A DNA stretch of 64,000 nucleotides from Mycobacterium sp. IDR2000157661 (GCF_022317005.1 NZ_CP081006.1:1550001-1614000), one strand, 5' to 3'; counted from the first letter of the stretch, positions 48,129-57,615 are shown. The notes: generated by a model not told the origin, from the letters alone. A program made the numbers and translations.

Positions 48129-48785
48129 TCAGCGGTCGAGTTCACCGGCGATACCGCGCTCGATGGCCAGGCGGGCCGGCTCCGGCAGCGCGAGCAGACC
48201 GTCGAGTTCCCGGCGGGCCTGGTCGTAGGCGCGTTCGCGTTCCTGCGGGGTGGCCGAGGTGTCGGTGGCGACGCGCAGCATCGTCTGGGCCCGGGCGATG
48301 CGCTGCTGTTCGGGAGCGGAGAAGTCGCTGCGCCGACGCCGGATCGCCTCGGATTCCGCGGCGTCGAACGCGGTGACGTAGTCGGTGACGGCGTCGACGT
48401 ATTCGCGTGCGGTGTCCGCGTCGTCGACCAGGTCCTCGGCCTTCGCCGGCCGCAGCAGGTCAGCGCGGACCTTCGTGCGGTGGAACCGCTCGGTCAGCGG
48501 ATTGCGCATGTCGGTCATCTGCGGGAAGTCGAGCAGCTTGGCGATGTCGAGTTCGTACTCGAGCCAACGGGTGTCGGTCTGATCGTGGGCCTTCACCGCG
48601 CGGGTGACCGCCTGCCACTGCACGGCCGGCGACGCGGTCGGGCGGTCGGCTGCCTGCTCGGGAAGCTCGGGCGGGGGACTCTGGCGGTTGCGGGCGGCTC
48701 CGAACGCGCGCCATCCGCCGTACAGCACGCCGGCGAGCGGGACGAGCAGGAGCAGCAGCTCGGCCAGGCGGATGACGATGCCCAT
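48129..48785 (-). CDS. Membrane-anchored helical protein, 218 aa
   Basis: ATG 48785 begins an N-terminal anchor (LAELLLLLVPLAGVLYGGW). A soluble helical region follows with LDFPQMTDMRNPLTERFHRTKVRADLLRP and AREYVDAVTDYVTAFDAAESEAIRRRRSDFSAPEQQRIARAQTML. Conserved-looking but not a family I can name. The N-terminal region beyond the ATG in the same frame looks non-coding. Confidence 0.65.
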   Translation of the reverse strand: MGIVIRLAELLLLLVPLAGVLYGGWRAFGAARNRQSPPPELPEQAADRPTASPAVQWQAVTRAVKAHDQTDTRWLEYELDIAKLLDFPQMTDMRNPLTERFHRTKVRADLLRPAKAEDLVDDADTAREYVDAVTDYVTAFDAAESEAIRRRRSDFSAPEQQRIARAQTMLRVATDTSATPQERERAYDQARRELDGLLALPEPARLAIERGIAGELDR

Positions 48786-48832
48786 GACGCCAGGATGCCA
48801 CCGCTGTGGGAGGCGGCGAGGAAGCGCTGATG

Positions 48833-49537
48833 TCAGGCGTGGCCGTAGATGCGCGCGATGTCGGGCGAGTCCAGCCAGCCGGAGTAGGTCGGCCGCTGCG
48901 GCCAGCCCGGCGGGGTGTCCTGCCATTCCTCCTGCCGTCCCCATGGCAGCAGGTCGATCAGCGCGAACGAGTGGCTGAGCTGTTCGGTGCCGCGCCCGTT
49001 GGTGTGCCAGGTGCGGTAGACGGTATCGCCGTCCCGCAGGAAGACGTTGACCGCGAAGCCGCCGCCGGGTGGGGCGTCGACGTCGGCCCCGAAGGAGCTG
49101 TCCGCCGACGAGTACCAGGTCATCTTGTTGCCGACCTTGGCGCGATAGGCCAGCGCCTCCTCGATGGGGCCGTTGGTGACGACGACGAAGCGGGCGTCGT
49201 AGCTGTCGAGGAACTCCAGCCGGGTGAACTGCGAGGTGAACCCGGTACAGCCGCCGCACTGCCATTCGGCCCCGTCGGTCCACATGTGGTGGTAGGTGAT
49301 CAGCTGCGAGCGGCCGTCGAAGACGTCGGCGAGCCGCACCGGGCCGTCTGCACCCACCAGGGTGTAATCGGGCAACTGCACCATGGGCAGGCGGCGGCGC
49401 TGCGCGGCGATCGCGTCCAGCTCACGCGTGGCGGCCTTCTCGCGTCGGCGCAGGTCTTCCAGCGCGGCACGCCAGGTCTCGGGGTCGACGACCGGCGGCA
49501 GCGCGGCCGGCGTAGTGGGAGCGGGATCGATCGCCAT
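48833..49537 (-). CDS. DUF899 (thioredoxin-like) protein, 234 aa
   Basis: ATG 49537 with GAGAGGAA upstream. The N-terminal helix (RREKAATRELDAIAAQRRRLPMVQL) is followed by a thioredoxin-like fold: LADVFDGRSQLITYHHMWTDGAEWQCGGCTGFTSQFTRLEFLDSYDARFVVVTNGPIEE, with a Cys pair in CGGC. The C-terminus has YRTWHTNGRGTEQLSHSFALIDLLPWGRQEEWQD. DUF899 proteins are presumed redox proteins; activity unknown. Confidence 0.82.
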   Translation of the reverse strand: MAIDPAPTTPAALPPVVDPETWRAALEDLRRREKAATRELDAIAAQRRRLPMVQLPDYTLVGADGPVRLADVFDGRSQLITYHHMWTDGAEWQCGGCTGFTSQFTRLEFLDSYDARFVVVTNGPIEEALAYRAKVGNKMTWYSSADSSFGADVDAPPGGGFAVNVFLRDGDTVYRTWHTNGRGTEQLSHSFALIDLLPWGRQEEWQDTPPGWPQRPTYSGWLDSPDIARIYGHA

Positions 49538-49625
49538 GGTGTTCCTCTCACTGTCGGTCACTGATGATGCTGACCGACGCAGCGAGCGGAACTCATCGCT
49601 TCGCTGCATCGCTTTGCCCGGCGAA

Positions 49626-50777
49626 TCAGGTTCGCGCAATCAGTTGCTCGTTTTCGCCGACCCACGAGGCGATCTCGCGGGCGATCGGCGAGGCCTGCAG
49701 CCGAAATGACCGCAGTGGCCCGATCAGCGGTTCGTCGTACCCGGCGAACCACAGTCCCGGTGTCGCGGCAGGCACTCCGTTGACCACCGGTTTGCCGTCC
49801 TCGTCCAGCACTCCGTGCCGGCCGACCAGCGGTTCGAGGCCACGCCGGTATCCCGTCGCGGCGATCACCGCGTCCGGGGTCAGGCATGTCCCGTCGGCGA
49901 GCACCACCCGGTCCCCGTCGAACGACGCGACCGCCGCCACGACGCCGATCCGCCCCGCCCTGATCCGCGGCACCAGTTCATCCCCGATCGTCGGGATCTG
50001 CTCCTCCTCCAGCAGCGCGGTGTAGATGCCCTGCCGAGGTGGCGGCAGACCGTCGCCTTCCAGGTCGCCGAACCACATTCGGCGCAGCACCGCCGCGGCG
50101 CCGTCGAGCACCGGGACCGGGAGCCGGTCGAGTGCGCGGGAGAACGCGTCGACGGGGATCCCGGCGGCCGCGCGCGGTACCAGATGCGGCGGCGTGCGCA
50201 CCGCCATCCGCACCCGGGCCGCCACACCGTCACTGAGCTGCAGCGCGATGTCGGTGCCGGAGTTGCCCGCCCCGACCACCAGCACGTCGCGGCCGGCGAA
50301 CGGCCCGGCGTTGCGGTAGTGCGCGGAGTGCAGCAGTTCACCGGTGAACGCGTCGGCTCCCGGCCACGGCGGCAGCTCCGGCGTGTGGTAGTTGCCCGTC
50401 GCGACGACGACGGCCGCGCACCGGATCGGCGCGCCTGCGGTGTGCACCAGCCACCCCGCGTCGTCGCGGTCGATGCGAATCACCTTGGTGCGTAAGAGGA
50501 GTCGCGGCTGTTGCTGCCGGACATAGTCCTCGAAGTAGGCGACCATGTCGTCGCGCCCCGGCCAGCGTCCATACCGCAGCGGGATGCGCTGGCCGGGCAG
50601 ATGCGACCAGTAGCCGCATGTGTTCAGCCGGAACCCGTCATACAGCCGCCGCCACGACGACGCGGGGGCGTCGGCCCGGTCCACCACGAGCGCATCGATC
50701 CCCTGCTCGTGGCGCAGTTGGCGCGCTATCGCCAGCCCGCACGGGCCCGCGCCGACCACGACCACCCGCTCGTGCAT
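49626..50777 (-). CDS. Flavin-containing monooxygenase-like NAD(P)/FAD protein
   Basis: 383 residues. The FAD-binding GxGxxG is VVVGAGPCGLAIARQL, the NADP-binding motif DVLVVGAGNSGTDIALQLS, and an ATGYRRGLEPL motif lies near the C-terminus. The segment VVVATGNYHTPELPPWPGADAF is typical of FMO/YUCCA-type enzymes. Probably oxidises a lipophilic or amine substrate, or acts as an oxidoreductase; substrate unknown. The start lies 3 bases after the stop of the deleted epimerase upstream. Confidence 0.8.
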   Translation of the reverse strand: MHERVVVVGAGPCGLAIARQLRHEQGIDALVVDRADAPASSWRRLYDGFRLNTCGYWSHLPGQRIPLRYGRWPGRDDMVAYFEDYVRQQQPRLLLRTKVIRIDRDDAGWLVHTAGAPIRCAAVVVATGNYHTPELPPWPGADAFTGELLHSAHYRNAGPFAGRDVLVVGAGNSGTDIALQLSDGVAARVRMAVRTPPHLVPRAAAGIPVDAFSRALDRLPVPVLDGAAAVLRRMWFGDLEGDGLPPPRQGIYTALLEEEQIPTIGDELVPRIRAGRIGVVAAVASFDGDRVVLADGTCLTPDAVIAATGYRRGLEPLVGRHGVLDEDGKPVVNGVPAATPGLWFAGYDEPLIGPLRSFRLQASPIAREIASWVGENEQLIART

Positions 50778-50780
50778 CGG

Positions 50781-51200
50781 CTACGGCAATCGACGGGTGG
50801 TCAGCAGACCTTGTGTCAGGTCGCGCTGCAGCTGGTCCAGCATCGACCGGCGCCGCAGTGGCGGGCTATCGGTGTGGGCGTGCTGCGACACCCCTTTGAT
50901 GACGTCGGCCAGCGCGTCGACCGACGACCATCGTGGCTGCCAGTCCAGTTCACGCTTCGCCCGGTCGCAATCGAGCAGCGGAACGCTGAACGCCATGTCC
51001 AGCCAGCCCCTGTCGATCGGCTGCAGACGGGCCCGCCAGCTCAGGTCGACGAGCGGGCCGAGCAGCGCCGACGGGACGTGGATCGGCCACGCGCCAAGCA
51101 CTTTGGCCACGTCGTCGCGGCCGACCGGCGGCTCGGCGGCAAGTCGACGCAGCAGCGCGGTTCCGACGTTGCCGGATACTCCGGTGACGACGATTCGCAT
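50781..51200 (-). pseudogene. NAD-dependent epimerase/dehydratase with large in-frame deletion
   Basis: 139 residues from ATG 51200. The N-terminus has the Rossmann signature MRIVVTGVSGNVGTALLRRLAAE, and the C-terminus has the usual end of an extended SDR (DCDRAKRELDWQPRWSSVDALADVIKG). About 200 residues, including the catalytic YxxxK, are missing between about residues 30 and 37, with the frame intact. The full-length family is about 330-340 residues. Probably non-functional as an enzyme. Co-directional and nearly contiguous with the FMO gene. Confidence 0.7.
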
Positions 51201-51337
51201 TGGTGTCCCTCCCCACTCGGTCACCGCTGAGCCGTCACCGGCAGGAATGCGGTTGTGTGCAGATGTTCGCTGTGAGGGCCGCGACGACGATGGGCATCTG
51301 CCCGCCCCCGCAGGCCGACGTGTACCGGACCTGAGGG

Positions 51338-52456
51338 TCAGCCTGCGACGGCGTGGGCAACCCGGCGACGCTGGTGGATCCCGGTGAGGAAGTTGCCCAC
51401 CTCGACCGCGCAGCGGCGGGCGTGTGACGAGTCGACGAGATCGAATCCGTGCCCCGCGCGCGGAATCTCGCTGTAGTGCACAGCGTTTCGCGACACCGAG
51501 CGCAGTTCCCGGTGGAAGTGGCGTGCCTCCCCCACGGGGATGATGGTGTCGTGCTCGCCGTGGATCAGAAAGAACGGCGGTGCGTCGGCGTGGATGCGCG
51601 CCATCGGCGAGGCCGCCTCGAATACTCCGGGATGACGCGACTGCCTGCGGCCCACCACCACTCGTTCGAGGAAGTTCTGGAAGTTCTGCCGCGTCGGGGT
51701 GGAGCGGTCCTGCCAGTCATAGCGGCCGTAGATGCCGACGACCGCGTCAACGGAGGTATCGGCGTCCTCGGCGAGCTCCCCGCGGAACGCGGACTCGCCC
51801 GGGGTCAGGCCGGCCAGCGCGGCAAGATGGCCACCCGCCGAACACCCGGCGACCGCGACGAAGTCCCGGTCACCGCCGAACTTGTCGACGTTGGCACGTG
51901 CCCAAGCGATCGCGGCGTTGACGTCCTGGATGTGCCGCGGCCAGCGGTGCACGGGTGACACCCGGTAATCCATCGTCAGGCACACCCAGCCGCGCTTGAC
52001 CAGATGGTGCAGCATCGTGTGCCCCTGCATGACGCGCGAGCCCTGCACCCACGCACCGCCAGGGACGAACAGCAGCACCGGCGCGTCCGGGGGCAGATCC
52101 GGAAGCCGCCACACGTCGAGCAACTGGGCCGGATGGCTGCCGTACTGCACCGAGCTGCGGTACAGGCAGCGCTGACGCTGTGCCCGGAACCGCAGGTACG
52201 GAGGTATCCGGCCGGCTTTGCCCATCGCGACGGGCTCGCCGGCGGCATCGGCGGGGGCTGCCGCTTGCGGATTGCCCCCGATTCGGCGGGTGACCATGCC
52301 ACGCAGCGCCGTGGGCGCGTAGTGACCGCCGTAGAGCATCATCGCGGTGAGCCCCGCGAACGGCTCGAGATGCCTGCCCACCACGGGCAGCGAGGAGTAG
52401 AACCTGGTCGACGCCATCGCGACGTCCATCGGGTGCAGGGCACGCAGCAGGTTCAT
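51338..52456 (-). CDS. Alpha/beta-hydrolase, LipC/carboxylesterase type
   Basis: 372 residues from ATG 52456, 4 bases after the zinc-ribbon gene and with GGAG just upstream. The oxyanion-hole motif VLLFVPGGAWVQGSR, nucleophile elbow AGCSAGGHLAALAG (GxSxG), and late Asp/His (FFLIHGEHDTIIPVGEARHF, RAGHGFDLV) are all present. The hydrophobic N-terminus (about residues 1-45) may be a membrane-associated cap. Likely an esterase or lipase with unknown substrate. Confidence 0.85.
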   Translation of the reverse strand: MNLLRALHPMDVAMASTRFYSSLPVVGRHLEPFAGLTAMMLYGGHYAPTALRGMVTRRIGGNPQAAAPADAAGEPVAMGKAGRIPPYLRFRAQRQRCLYRSSVQYGSHPAQLLDVWRLPDLPPDAPVLLFVPGGAWVQGSRVMQGHTMLHHLVKRGWVCLTMDYRVSPVHRWPRHIQDVNAAIAWARANVDKFGGDRDFVAVAGCSAGGHLAALAGLTPGESAFRGELAEDADTSVDAVVGIYGRYDWQDRSTPTRQNFQNFLERVVVGRRQSRHPGVFEAASPMARIHADAPPFFLIHGEHDTIIPVGEARHFHRELRSVSRNAVHYSEIPRAGHGFDLVDSSHARRCAVEVGNFLTGIHQRRRVAHAVAG

Positions 52457-52460
52457 CGCG

Positions 52461-52568
52461 TCACTCCGCCACACCGGCGCCGGCCTCGCCGACGCGACCG
52501 CTACAGGACCCGCATGCGGCTTCTTCCAAACTGAACTGTCCACAGGACGGGCAGATGAAGTCGAGCAT
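52461..52568 (-). CDS. 35-residue zinc-ribbon protein
   Basis: Reads MLDFICPSCGQFSLEEAACG and then SCSGRV to GAGVAE, with CPSC and CGSC knuckles spaced 12 residues apart, a compact zinc-binding ribbon. ATG 52568 is preceded by GGAAAGG, and the stop is 4 bases before the esterase start, so the two genes are probably one transcript. The second gene's ribosome site GGAG lies inside the end of this frame. Too small for an enzyme; may be a metal-binding or protein-interaction module. Confidence 0.55.
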   Translation of the reverse strand: MLDFICPSCGQFSLEEAACGSCSGRVGEAGAGVAE

Positions 52569-52686
52569 GTCGCGCCTTTCCGAGCCCGGCGGTCGCCGGT
52601 GTTTATCCAAGTCCGGCTCGCATACCCTGGCATCTTCGATGCAAAACCAACGCGGGCCGGGTTCTCGCGGTGGGTACGGTGGCTAC

Positions 52687-53658
52687 GTGAGGTACATCGA
52701 CGTCGACGGAGTCGGTCGGGTCAGCCGGATCGGCCTCGGCACCTGGCAGTTCGGCTCCCGAGAGTGGGGTTACGGCGACAACTACGCCTCCGGGCCGGCC
52801 CGCGACATCGTTAGACGATCGTTATCTTTGGGCGTCACGCTGTTCGACACCGCCGAGGTGTACGGCTTCGGCAAGAGCGAGCGGATCCTGGGCGAGGCTC
52901 TCGGCGTCGATCGCGCGACCGTGGCGGTGGCCAGCAAGGTGTTTCCCGTGGCACCGTTCCCGCCGGTGGTCAAGCGGCGCGCACGGGCCAGTGCGCGGCG
53001 CCTGCAGCTGGAACGCATCCCGCTCTACCAGGTCCATCAGTCGAACCCGGTGGTACCGGACTCGGTGATCATGCCGGGTCTGCGCGACCTGATCGACAGC
53101 GGCGTCATCGGCGCGGCCGGCGTGTCGAACTATTCGTTGGACCGGTGGCGCAAGGCCGACGCAGCGCTCGGGCGGCCGGTGGTCAGCAACCAGGTGCACT
53201 TCTCGCTGGCGCACCCGCAGGCGCTCGATGACCTGGTGCCGTTCGCCGAGCGGGAGAACCGCATTGTGATCGCCTACAGTCCGCTGGCCCAGGGTCTGCT
53301 GGGCGGCCGTTACGGCGTCGACCACCGTCCCGGCGGGGTGCGGGCGATGAACCCGCTGTTCGGGACCGAGAACCTGCGCCGCGCCGAACCGCTGCTGCAG
53401 ACGCTGCGCGACGTCGCCGAGGAGGTCGGGGCCAAGCCGGCGCAGGTGGCGTTGGCGTGGCTGATCAGCCTGCCCGGCGTGGTCGCGATTCCGGGCGCCT
53501 CCAGTGTCGAGCAGCTCGAGTTCAACGTGGCCGCGGCGGACATCGAGCTCAACGCCAGGGCGCGCGATGCGTTGACCGACGCCGCGCGCGCGTTTCGGCC
53601 CGTCTCGGCGACCCGGTTCCTCACCGACCTGGTCCGCGAGAAGGTGGCGGGCCGCTAG
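52687..53658 (+). CDS. Aldo/keto reductase, 323 aa
   Basis: GTG 52687 starts VRYIDVDGVGRVSRIGLGTWQFG. The TIM-barrel AKR tetrad is readable: Asp and Tyr in TLFDTAEVYGFGKSE, Lys in ASKVFPV and His in LYQVHQSN. NADPH-binding residues lie in IPGASSVEQLEFN near the C-terminus. Reduces aldehydes or ketones with NADPH; substrate unknown. Divergent from the zinc-ribbon/esterase pair. Confidence 0.87.
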   Translation: MRYIDVDGVGRVSRIGLGTWQFGSREWGYGDNYASGPARDIVRRSLSLGVTLFDTAEVYGFGKSERILGEALGVDRATVAVASKVFPVAPFPPVVKRRARASARRLQLERIPLYQVHQSNPVVPDSVIMPGLRDLIDSGVIGAAGVSNYSLDRWRKADAALGRPVVSNQVHFSLAHPQALDDLVPFAERENRIVIAYSPLAQGLLGGRYGVDHRPGGVRAMNPLFGTENLRRAEPLLQTLRDVAEEVGAKPAQVALAWLISLPGVVAIPGASSVEQLEFNVAAADIELNARARDALTDAARAFRPVSATRFLTDLVREKVAGR

Positions 53659-53681
53659 GGGACCGTACGCCTCCGTGCACA

Positions 53682-54551
53682 ATGCACGGCGTGCGTCCTG
53701 TGCTCCCCAGCATTCGTCGATGGCTGACGCCGCGCCGCCGCGACGTCGCAGTCGAGGCGTTCGGCGACCGCGGGTGGACGCGGGCCGAGACAGGCGGTGA
53801 ATCCGACCGCCGCGAATTGGTGTTGACCACCTTCAACATCTGGAACGACGCCCACTTCGCCGATGAACGTCACCATGCGATCAGCGAGGTCGTGGTGCGG
53901 CACGAGCCCGACATCATGGTGTTCCAGGAGGTGACGCCGCGCGCACACGACATTCTGCTCAGCCACCCGTGGGTGCGCAGGCACTGCTTGTGCGCCGCGG
54001 TGACCGGCGGCGGCGCCGGCGACTACGGGATGTTGCTGCTGTCCCGTGTGCCGCTGCGCGGCGTCACCTATATCCAGTTGTCCAGCAGGATGCTTCGCGG
54101 CTTCCTGTGCGCGGACGTGGTCGCGGCAGGAGTGCCGACGACGGTGTGCTCGGTGCACCTCGACAGCGGCAAGGCTTCCGCCGGCCTCCGCGCCCGCCAA
54201 CTCCGTGACGTGTTCGACGCGCTGGGAACGGTCGACGACGCCGTCGTGCTGGGCGACTTCAACATGCGCGATGCCGAGAACGCCCGGATCACCGCGCCGT
54301 TCACCGACGTCTGGCCGCTGCTGCGCCCGGACGAGCCGGGATACACCGAGGACACCTCGGTCAACCTGATGCGGCTCGACAGCACGAACAAGGACCGACA
54401 CGTCCGGTTCGACCGCGTGCTGGTGAAGGGATCGGCCTGGCGACCGACGGCCATCGATCTGCTCGGCACACAGCCGATCGCCCAGTCACATCCGCGGATC
54501 TTCCCGTCGGACCACTTCGGGCTGCTCTGCCGGCTGGTCAGCGACGGCTGA
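53682..54551 (+). CDS. Endonuclease/exonuclease/phosphatase-family hydrolase
   Basis: 289 residues from ATG 53682; GTG 53691 is an alternative. The metal-dependent hydrolase motifs are clear: LTTFNIWND (Asn), DIMVFQEVTP (Glu), VLGDFNMRDAEN and the terminal FPSDHFGLL (Asp-His). The family includes AP endonuclease, DNase I, sphingomyelinase and TDP2-like enzymes; which substrate applies is not readable. No signal peptide. The last 14 bases overlap the end of the convergent FAAL gene. Confidence 0.82.
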   Translation: MHGVRPVLPSIRRWLTPRRRDVAVEAFGDRGWTRAETGGESDRRELVLTTFNIWNDAHFADERHHAISEVVVRHEPDIMVFQEVTPRAHDILLSHPWVRRHCLCAAVTGGGAGDYGMLLLSRVPLRGVTYIQLSSRMLRGFLCADVVAAGVPTTVCSVHLDSGKASAGLRARQLRDVFDALGTVDDAVVLGDFNMRDAENARITAPFTDVWPLLRPDEPGYTEDTSVNLMRLDSTNKDRHVRFDRVLVKGSAWRPTAIDLLGTQPIAQSHPRIFPSDHFGLLCRLVSDG

Positions 54552-56364
54552 ACCGGCCGCCGAGGTACTCCGCGCGACAAGCCGTGCGGGCCAGCTTGCC
54601 GCTGGTGGTGCGCGGGATGGCGCCCGCGGCGACGAATCGGACGTCGGCGACGGCGATTCCGTGGCGCGCCAGCACCGCGTCCCGCACGGCGTCGACCGCT
54701 GGCGCCGGGTCGGTCCGGCCGGTGCCGGTGGCGCGTTCGGCGACGATCACGAGCTTCTCGGTGCCGCCGGCGGCGGGCACCGTGAACGCGGTCGCGTGTC
54801 CGCGTCGCACCATGGGCGACGCGGTTTCGGCGGTGGCCTCGATGTCCTGCGGATAGTGCTGGCGGTCGTCGATGACGACAAGGTCGGCGCGACGGCACGT
54901 CACGTAGAGTTCATCGCCGAGGAAGACGCCCAGGTCCCCGGTTCGCAGCCAATTCGCCTGCGGCGCAACACCGTCGGCGTGACTGCCGGCAGCCAGTCGG
55001 GACACGAGCTCGGCGCCGAAGACGTCGCGGGTCTCCTGGGGCCGCCCCCAGTAGCCGCGGCCGATGTTGTCCCCGTGCAACCAGATCTCTCCGATGTGGC
55101 CGTCGGGCAGTTCGGTCGCGGTGGCGGGATCGGTGATGACGGCCCACTGACTGCGTGCCACCCGGCCGCACGAGACGTGCGCCACCGCGTCGGGTGCATC
55201 CGCTGCGACGGGGACCGCCAGCCCCCGGGTCAGCGCGTCGCGGTCGAGGCGGACGGCGCTCGGCCTGGCGTCGGGCGGGATGGTCGAGACGAACAGCGTC
55301 GCCTCGGCGATGCCGTACGACGGCCGGAAAGCGTTGTGCTGCAGCCCGTACGGCGCGAAGGCGGCGGTGAATGCGGTGATGGCCTCGATGTCGACGGGTT
55401 CGGAGCCGACGATCAGCACCGCCTTGGTCAGGTCGACCGCATCCCCGGGTGCCGGACGTCCGCGTTGTGCGGTGTACTCGTAGGCGAAGTTCGGCGCCGC
55501 CGTCACCACCCGGCCGTCGCGTGATTCGTTCGACAGCGCCTTGATCCAGCGCAGGGGGCGGCGCAGGAACGCCGTCGGCGACATCAGCGTGGAGTGTCCG
55601 CCGTACACGGCCGGGAAGCCGATCATCGACAGCCCCATGTCGTGGAACAGTGGTAACCAGCTCAGGCCGTGCACCTTTCGGTCGAGCAGGTCGATCGACA
55701 GGATCATCTGGATCAAATTGGTGCCGACCGCGCGGTGCGTGATCTCGACACCGACGGGCGGGCGTGTCGCACCCGAGGTGTACTGCAGGTGCGAAACGTC
55801 GTCGAGCCGCAGTTGCGCGGGGGTGAACCCGTCGTCGTCGGCGGTGTCTTCGATCTCGTCGAGCAGCACCACGTGCGGCCTGGCGACACCGTCGAGGTCG
55901 TCGAGGAAGCTGTGCACGTCGGCCGCCGCGGCCGTCGTGGTCAACACCGCCGACGGTTCGCAATCGCGCAGGGCGGTGTCGAGTCGCTGGGCGTGGCCCT
56001 GCAGTTCGGGCGCGAACAGCGGCACCGCGACGGTGCCCGCCTTGACCGCCGAGAAGAAGCCTGCGACGTAGTCGAGGCCCTGCGGCGCCAGGACGGCGAC
56101 GCGATCACCGGGCCGGGCGACCCGCTGCACGCGCGCGGCGATCGCCTGCAGCCGCGCCCCGAGTTGTCTCCAGGTCAGTTCCGCGGGTCGGCCGTCTTCG
56201 GTGCCGGTGTAGTCGAGGTAGCGGTACGCGGGCGCGTCACCGACGTTGGCGATGTTGCGGTCGATCAGCGAGATCAGCGTGACACCCGCAGGCACCTCGA
56301 CACCGCCGTCGGCATCGAGGCAGTCCTCGATGCGCAGCAGCCCGTCGTGTGTCACCCCCGTCAT
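54538..56364 (-). CDS. FadD-type fatty acyl-AMP ligase (FAAL)
   Basis: 608 residues from ATG 56364, overlapping the metallophosphoesterase stop. Adenylate-forming signatures: LTWRQLGARLQAIAARVQ, GFFSAVKAGTVAVPLFAPELQGHAQRL, LQYTSGATRPPVGVEITH (A3-type), LSWLPLFHDMGLSMIGFPAVYGG, FRPSYGIAEATLFVS and WLRTGDLGVF. Activates fatty acids as acyl-AMPs, usually for transfer to a polyketide synthase or acyl carrier. No PKS is adjacent, so the acceptor is unknown. Confidence 0.9.
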   Translation of the reverse strand: MTGVTHDGLLRIEDCLDADGGVEVPAGVTLISLIDRNIANVGDAPAYRYLDYTGTEDGRPAELTWRQLGARLQAIAARVQRVARPGDRVAVLAPQGLDYVAGFFSAVKAGTVAVPLFAPELQGHAQRLDTALRDCEPSAVLTTTAAAADVHSFLDDLDGVARPHVVLLDEIEDTADDDGFTPAQLRLDDVSHLQYTSGATRPPVGVEITHRAVGTNLIQMILSIDLLDRKVHGLSWLPLFHDMGLSMIGFPAVYGGHSTLMSPTAFLRRPLRWIKALSNESRDGRVVTAAPNFAYEYTAQRGRPAPGDAVDLTKAVLIVGSEPVDIEAITAFTAAFAPYGLQHNAFRPSYGIAEATLFVSTIPPDARPSAVRLDRDALTRGLAVPVAADAPDAVAHVSCGRVARSQWAVITDPATATELPDGHIGEIWLHGDNIGRGYWGRPQETRDVFGAELVSRLAAGSHADGVAPQANWLRTGDLGVFLGDELYVTCRRADLVVIDDRQHYPQDIEATAETASPMVRRGHATAFTVPAAGGTEKLVIVAERATGTGRTDPAPAVDAVRDAVLARHGIAVADVRFVAAGAIPRTTSGKLARTACRAEYLGGRFSRR

Positions 56365-57533
56365 GATGTGCTCTGCAACGTCAGCACGGAGATGTCCGGC
56401 GGGGCGCCGACCCGCACCGGGGGCCCCCAGAAGCCGGCGCCGCGGCTGACGTAGAGCCGGGTGTCGTCGACCGTCGACAGCCCGGCCAGCGCCGGCTGCG
56501 CGGTCCGTACCAGATAGTGGAACGGCCACATCTGTCCGCCGTGGGTGTGCCCGGACAGCTGCAGGTCGACGCCGCGCGCCGCCGCCTCGCCCACCATGAC
56601 CGGCTGGTGGGCGAGCAGGATCGTCGACCCGCCGGCCAGGCCGGACAGCGCCGCATCGAAATCGGGTGCCTCCGAATGGGATTCACCGGCATAGTCGTTG
56701 ACACCGGCGAGGTTGATCACCGCGGCGCCGCGCCGGATCTGGGTGTTCTCGTTGCGCAGCGGCTGCAGCCCGAGCCGGTTCAGCTCCCGCAGCCAGGCGA
56801 ATGGATCGTCGACGAAGTACTCGTGATTTCCGGTGACGAAGTAGGCGCCGTCGCGAGATACCAGGTCGCGCAACGGTTCCGCGGCCTGACCCAGTTGCTC
56901 GACGGTACCGTCGACCACGTCGCCGACGATTGCCACCAGGTCGGGCGTCGTCCGGTTGATCATCTCGACGATCCGCTCGGCGTGCGCGCGTCCGGCCAAC
57001 GGTCCGAGGTGGATGTCGGACACCACCGCGATCCGGTAGCCGCTGAACGCCGGATCGAGGTTGCGCAGGCGCACCGGAACCCGAAGCAGGTCGGGCGGGC
57101 CGACGGCGGTCGCGACGCCGTAGCCGACGAGGCCGACCGATGCGGCGCCCGCGGCCGCGGCGGACGCGCGGGCGATGAACAGCCGCCGATTGAGCGTCGC
57201 ACTGTCCGAGGGGGTTTGGGCCCGTTTCGGAGACCGGCGAACCCATCGGCGCAGGGCCAGCCGCACCGGCTCGAGCAGCAGCGAGGTGAGGAACAGGTAG
57301 GCGGCCAGACCGAACCACACGTAGCCGGGCCACGCGATCCACGTCGTCTCGGTCGGTCCGAGGATCCTGGGCAGGATCAGCGCCGCGGCGAGCAGAGCGG
57401 CCAGCGCGATCACCACCACGGTGAGGATCCACCGCGCCCGGCCCGGCCGCGTCGTGTCCCTGACCAGTCGCTTCCACAGGTAGAGATGGATGAGGGCAAG
57501 GACCGTGCCGAGCACAACGAGGAACATGCACAC
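56361..57533 (-). CDS. Membrane-anchored metallophosphoesterase (YkuE-like)
   Basis: 390 residues. Three transmembrane helices (1-20, 36-56, 66-90) and a twin-Arg-like RRLFIARASAAAAGAASVG segment precede the metallophosphoesterase domain. Metal-binding motifs are SDIHLG, GDVVDG, GNHEYF and LAHQP plus SGHTHGGQ. Acts outside or at the membrane on phosphate esters, possibly nucleotide or lipid substrates. Overlaps the FAAL gene by 4 bases and lies 82 bases from the molybdopterin enzyme. Confidence 0.87.
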   Translation of the reverse strand: MCMFLVVLGTVLALIHLYLWKRLVRDTTRPGRARWILTVVVIALAALLAAALILPRILGPTETTWIAWPGYVWFGLAAYLFLTSLLLEPVRLALRRWVRRSPKRAQTPSDSATLNRRLFIARASAAAAGAASVGLVGYGVATAVGPPDLLRVPVRLRNLDPAFSGYRIAVVSDIHLGPLAGRAHAERIVEMINRTTPDLVAIVGDVVDGTVEQLGQAAEPLRDLVSRDGAYFVTGNHEYFVDDPFAWLRELNRLGLQPLRNENTQIRRGAAVINLAGVNDYAGESHSEAPDFDAALSGLAGGSTILLAHQPVMVGEAAARGVDLQLSGHTHGGQMWPFHYLVRTAQPALAGLSTVDDTRLYVSRGAGFWGPPVRVGAPPDISVLTLQSTS

Positions 57534-57615
57534 CCTTCGCCAGACACCCGCGGCGTTGCACGGGTACCTCCATCATGCCGGGCGGGTCGGAAGTGCGACC
57601 TTGGCGACGAACGCG

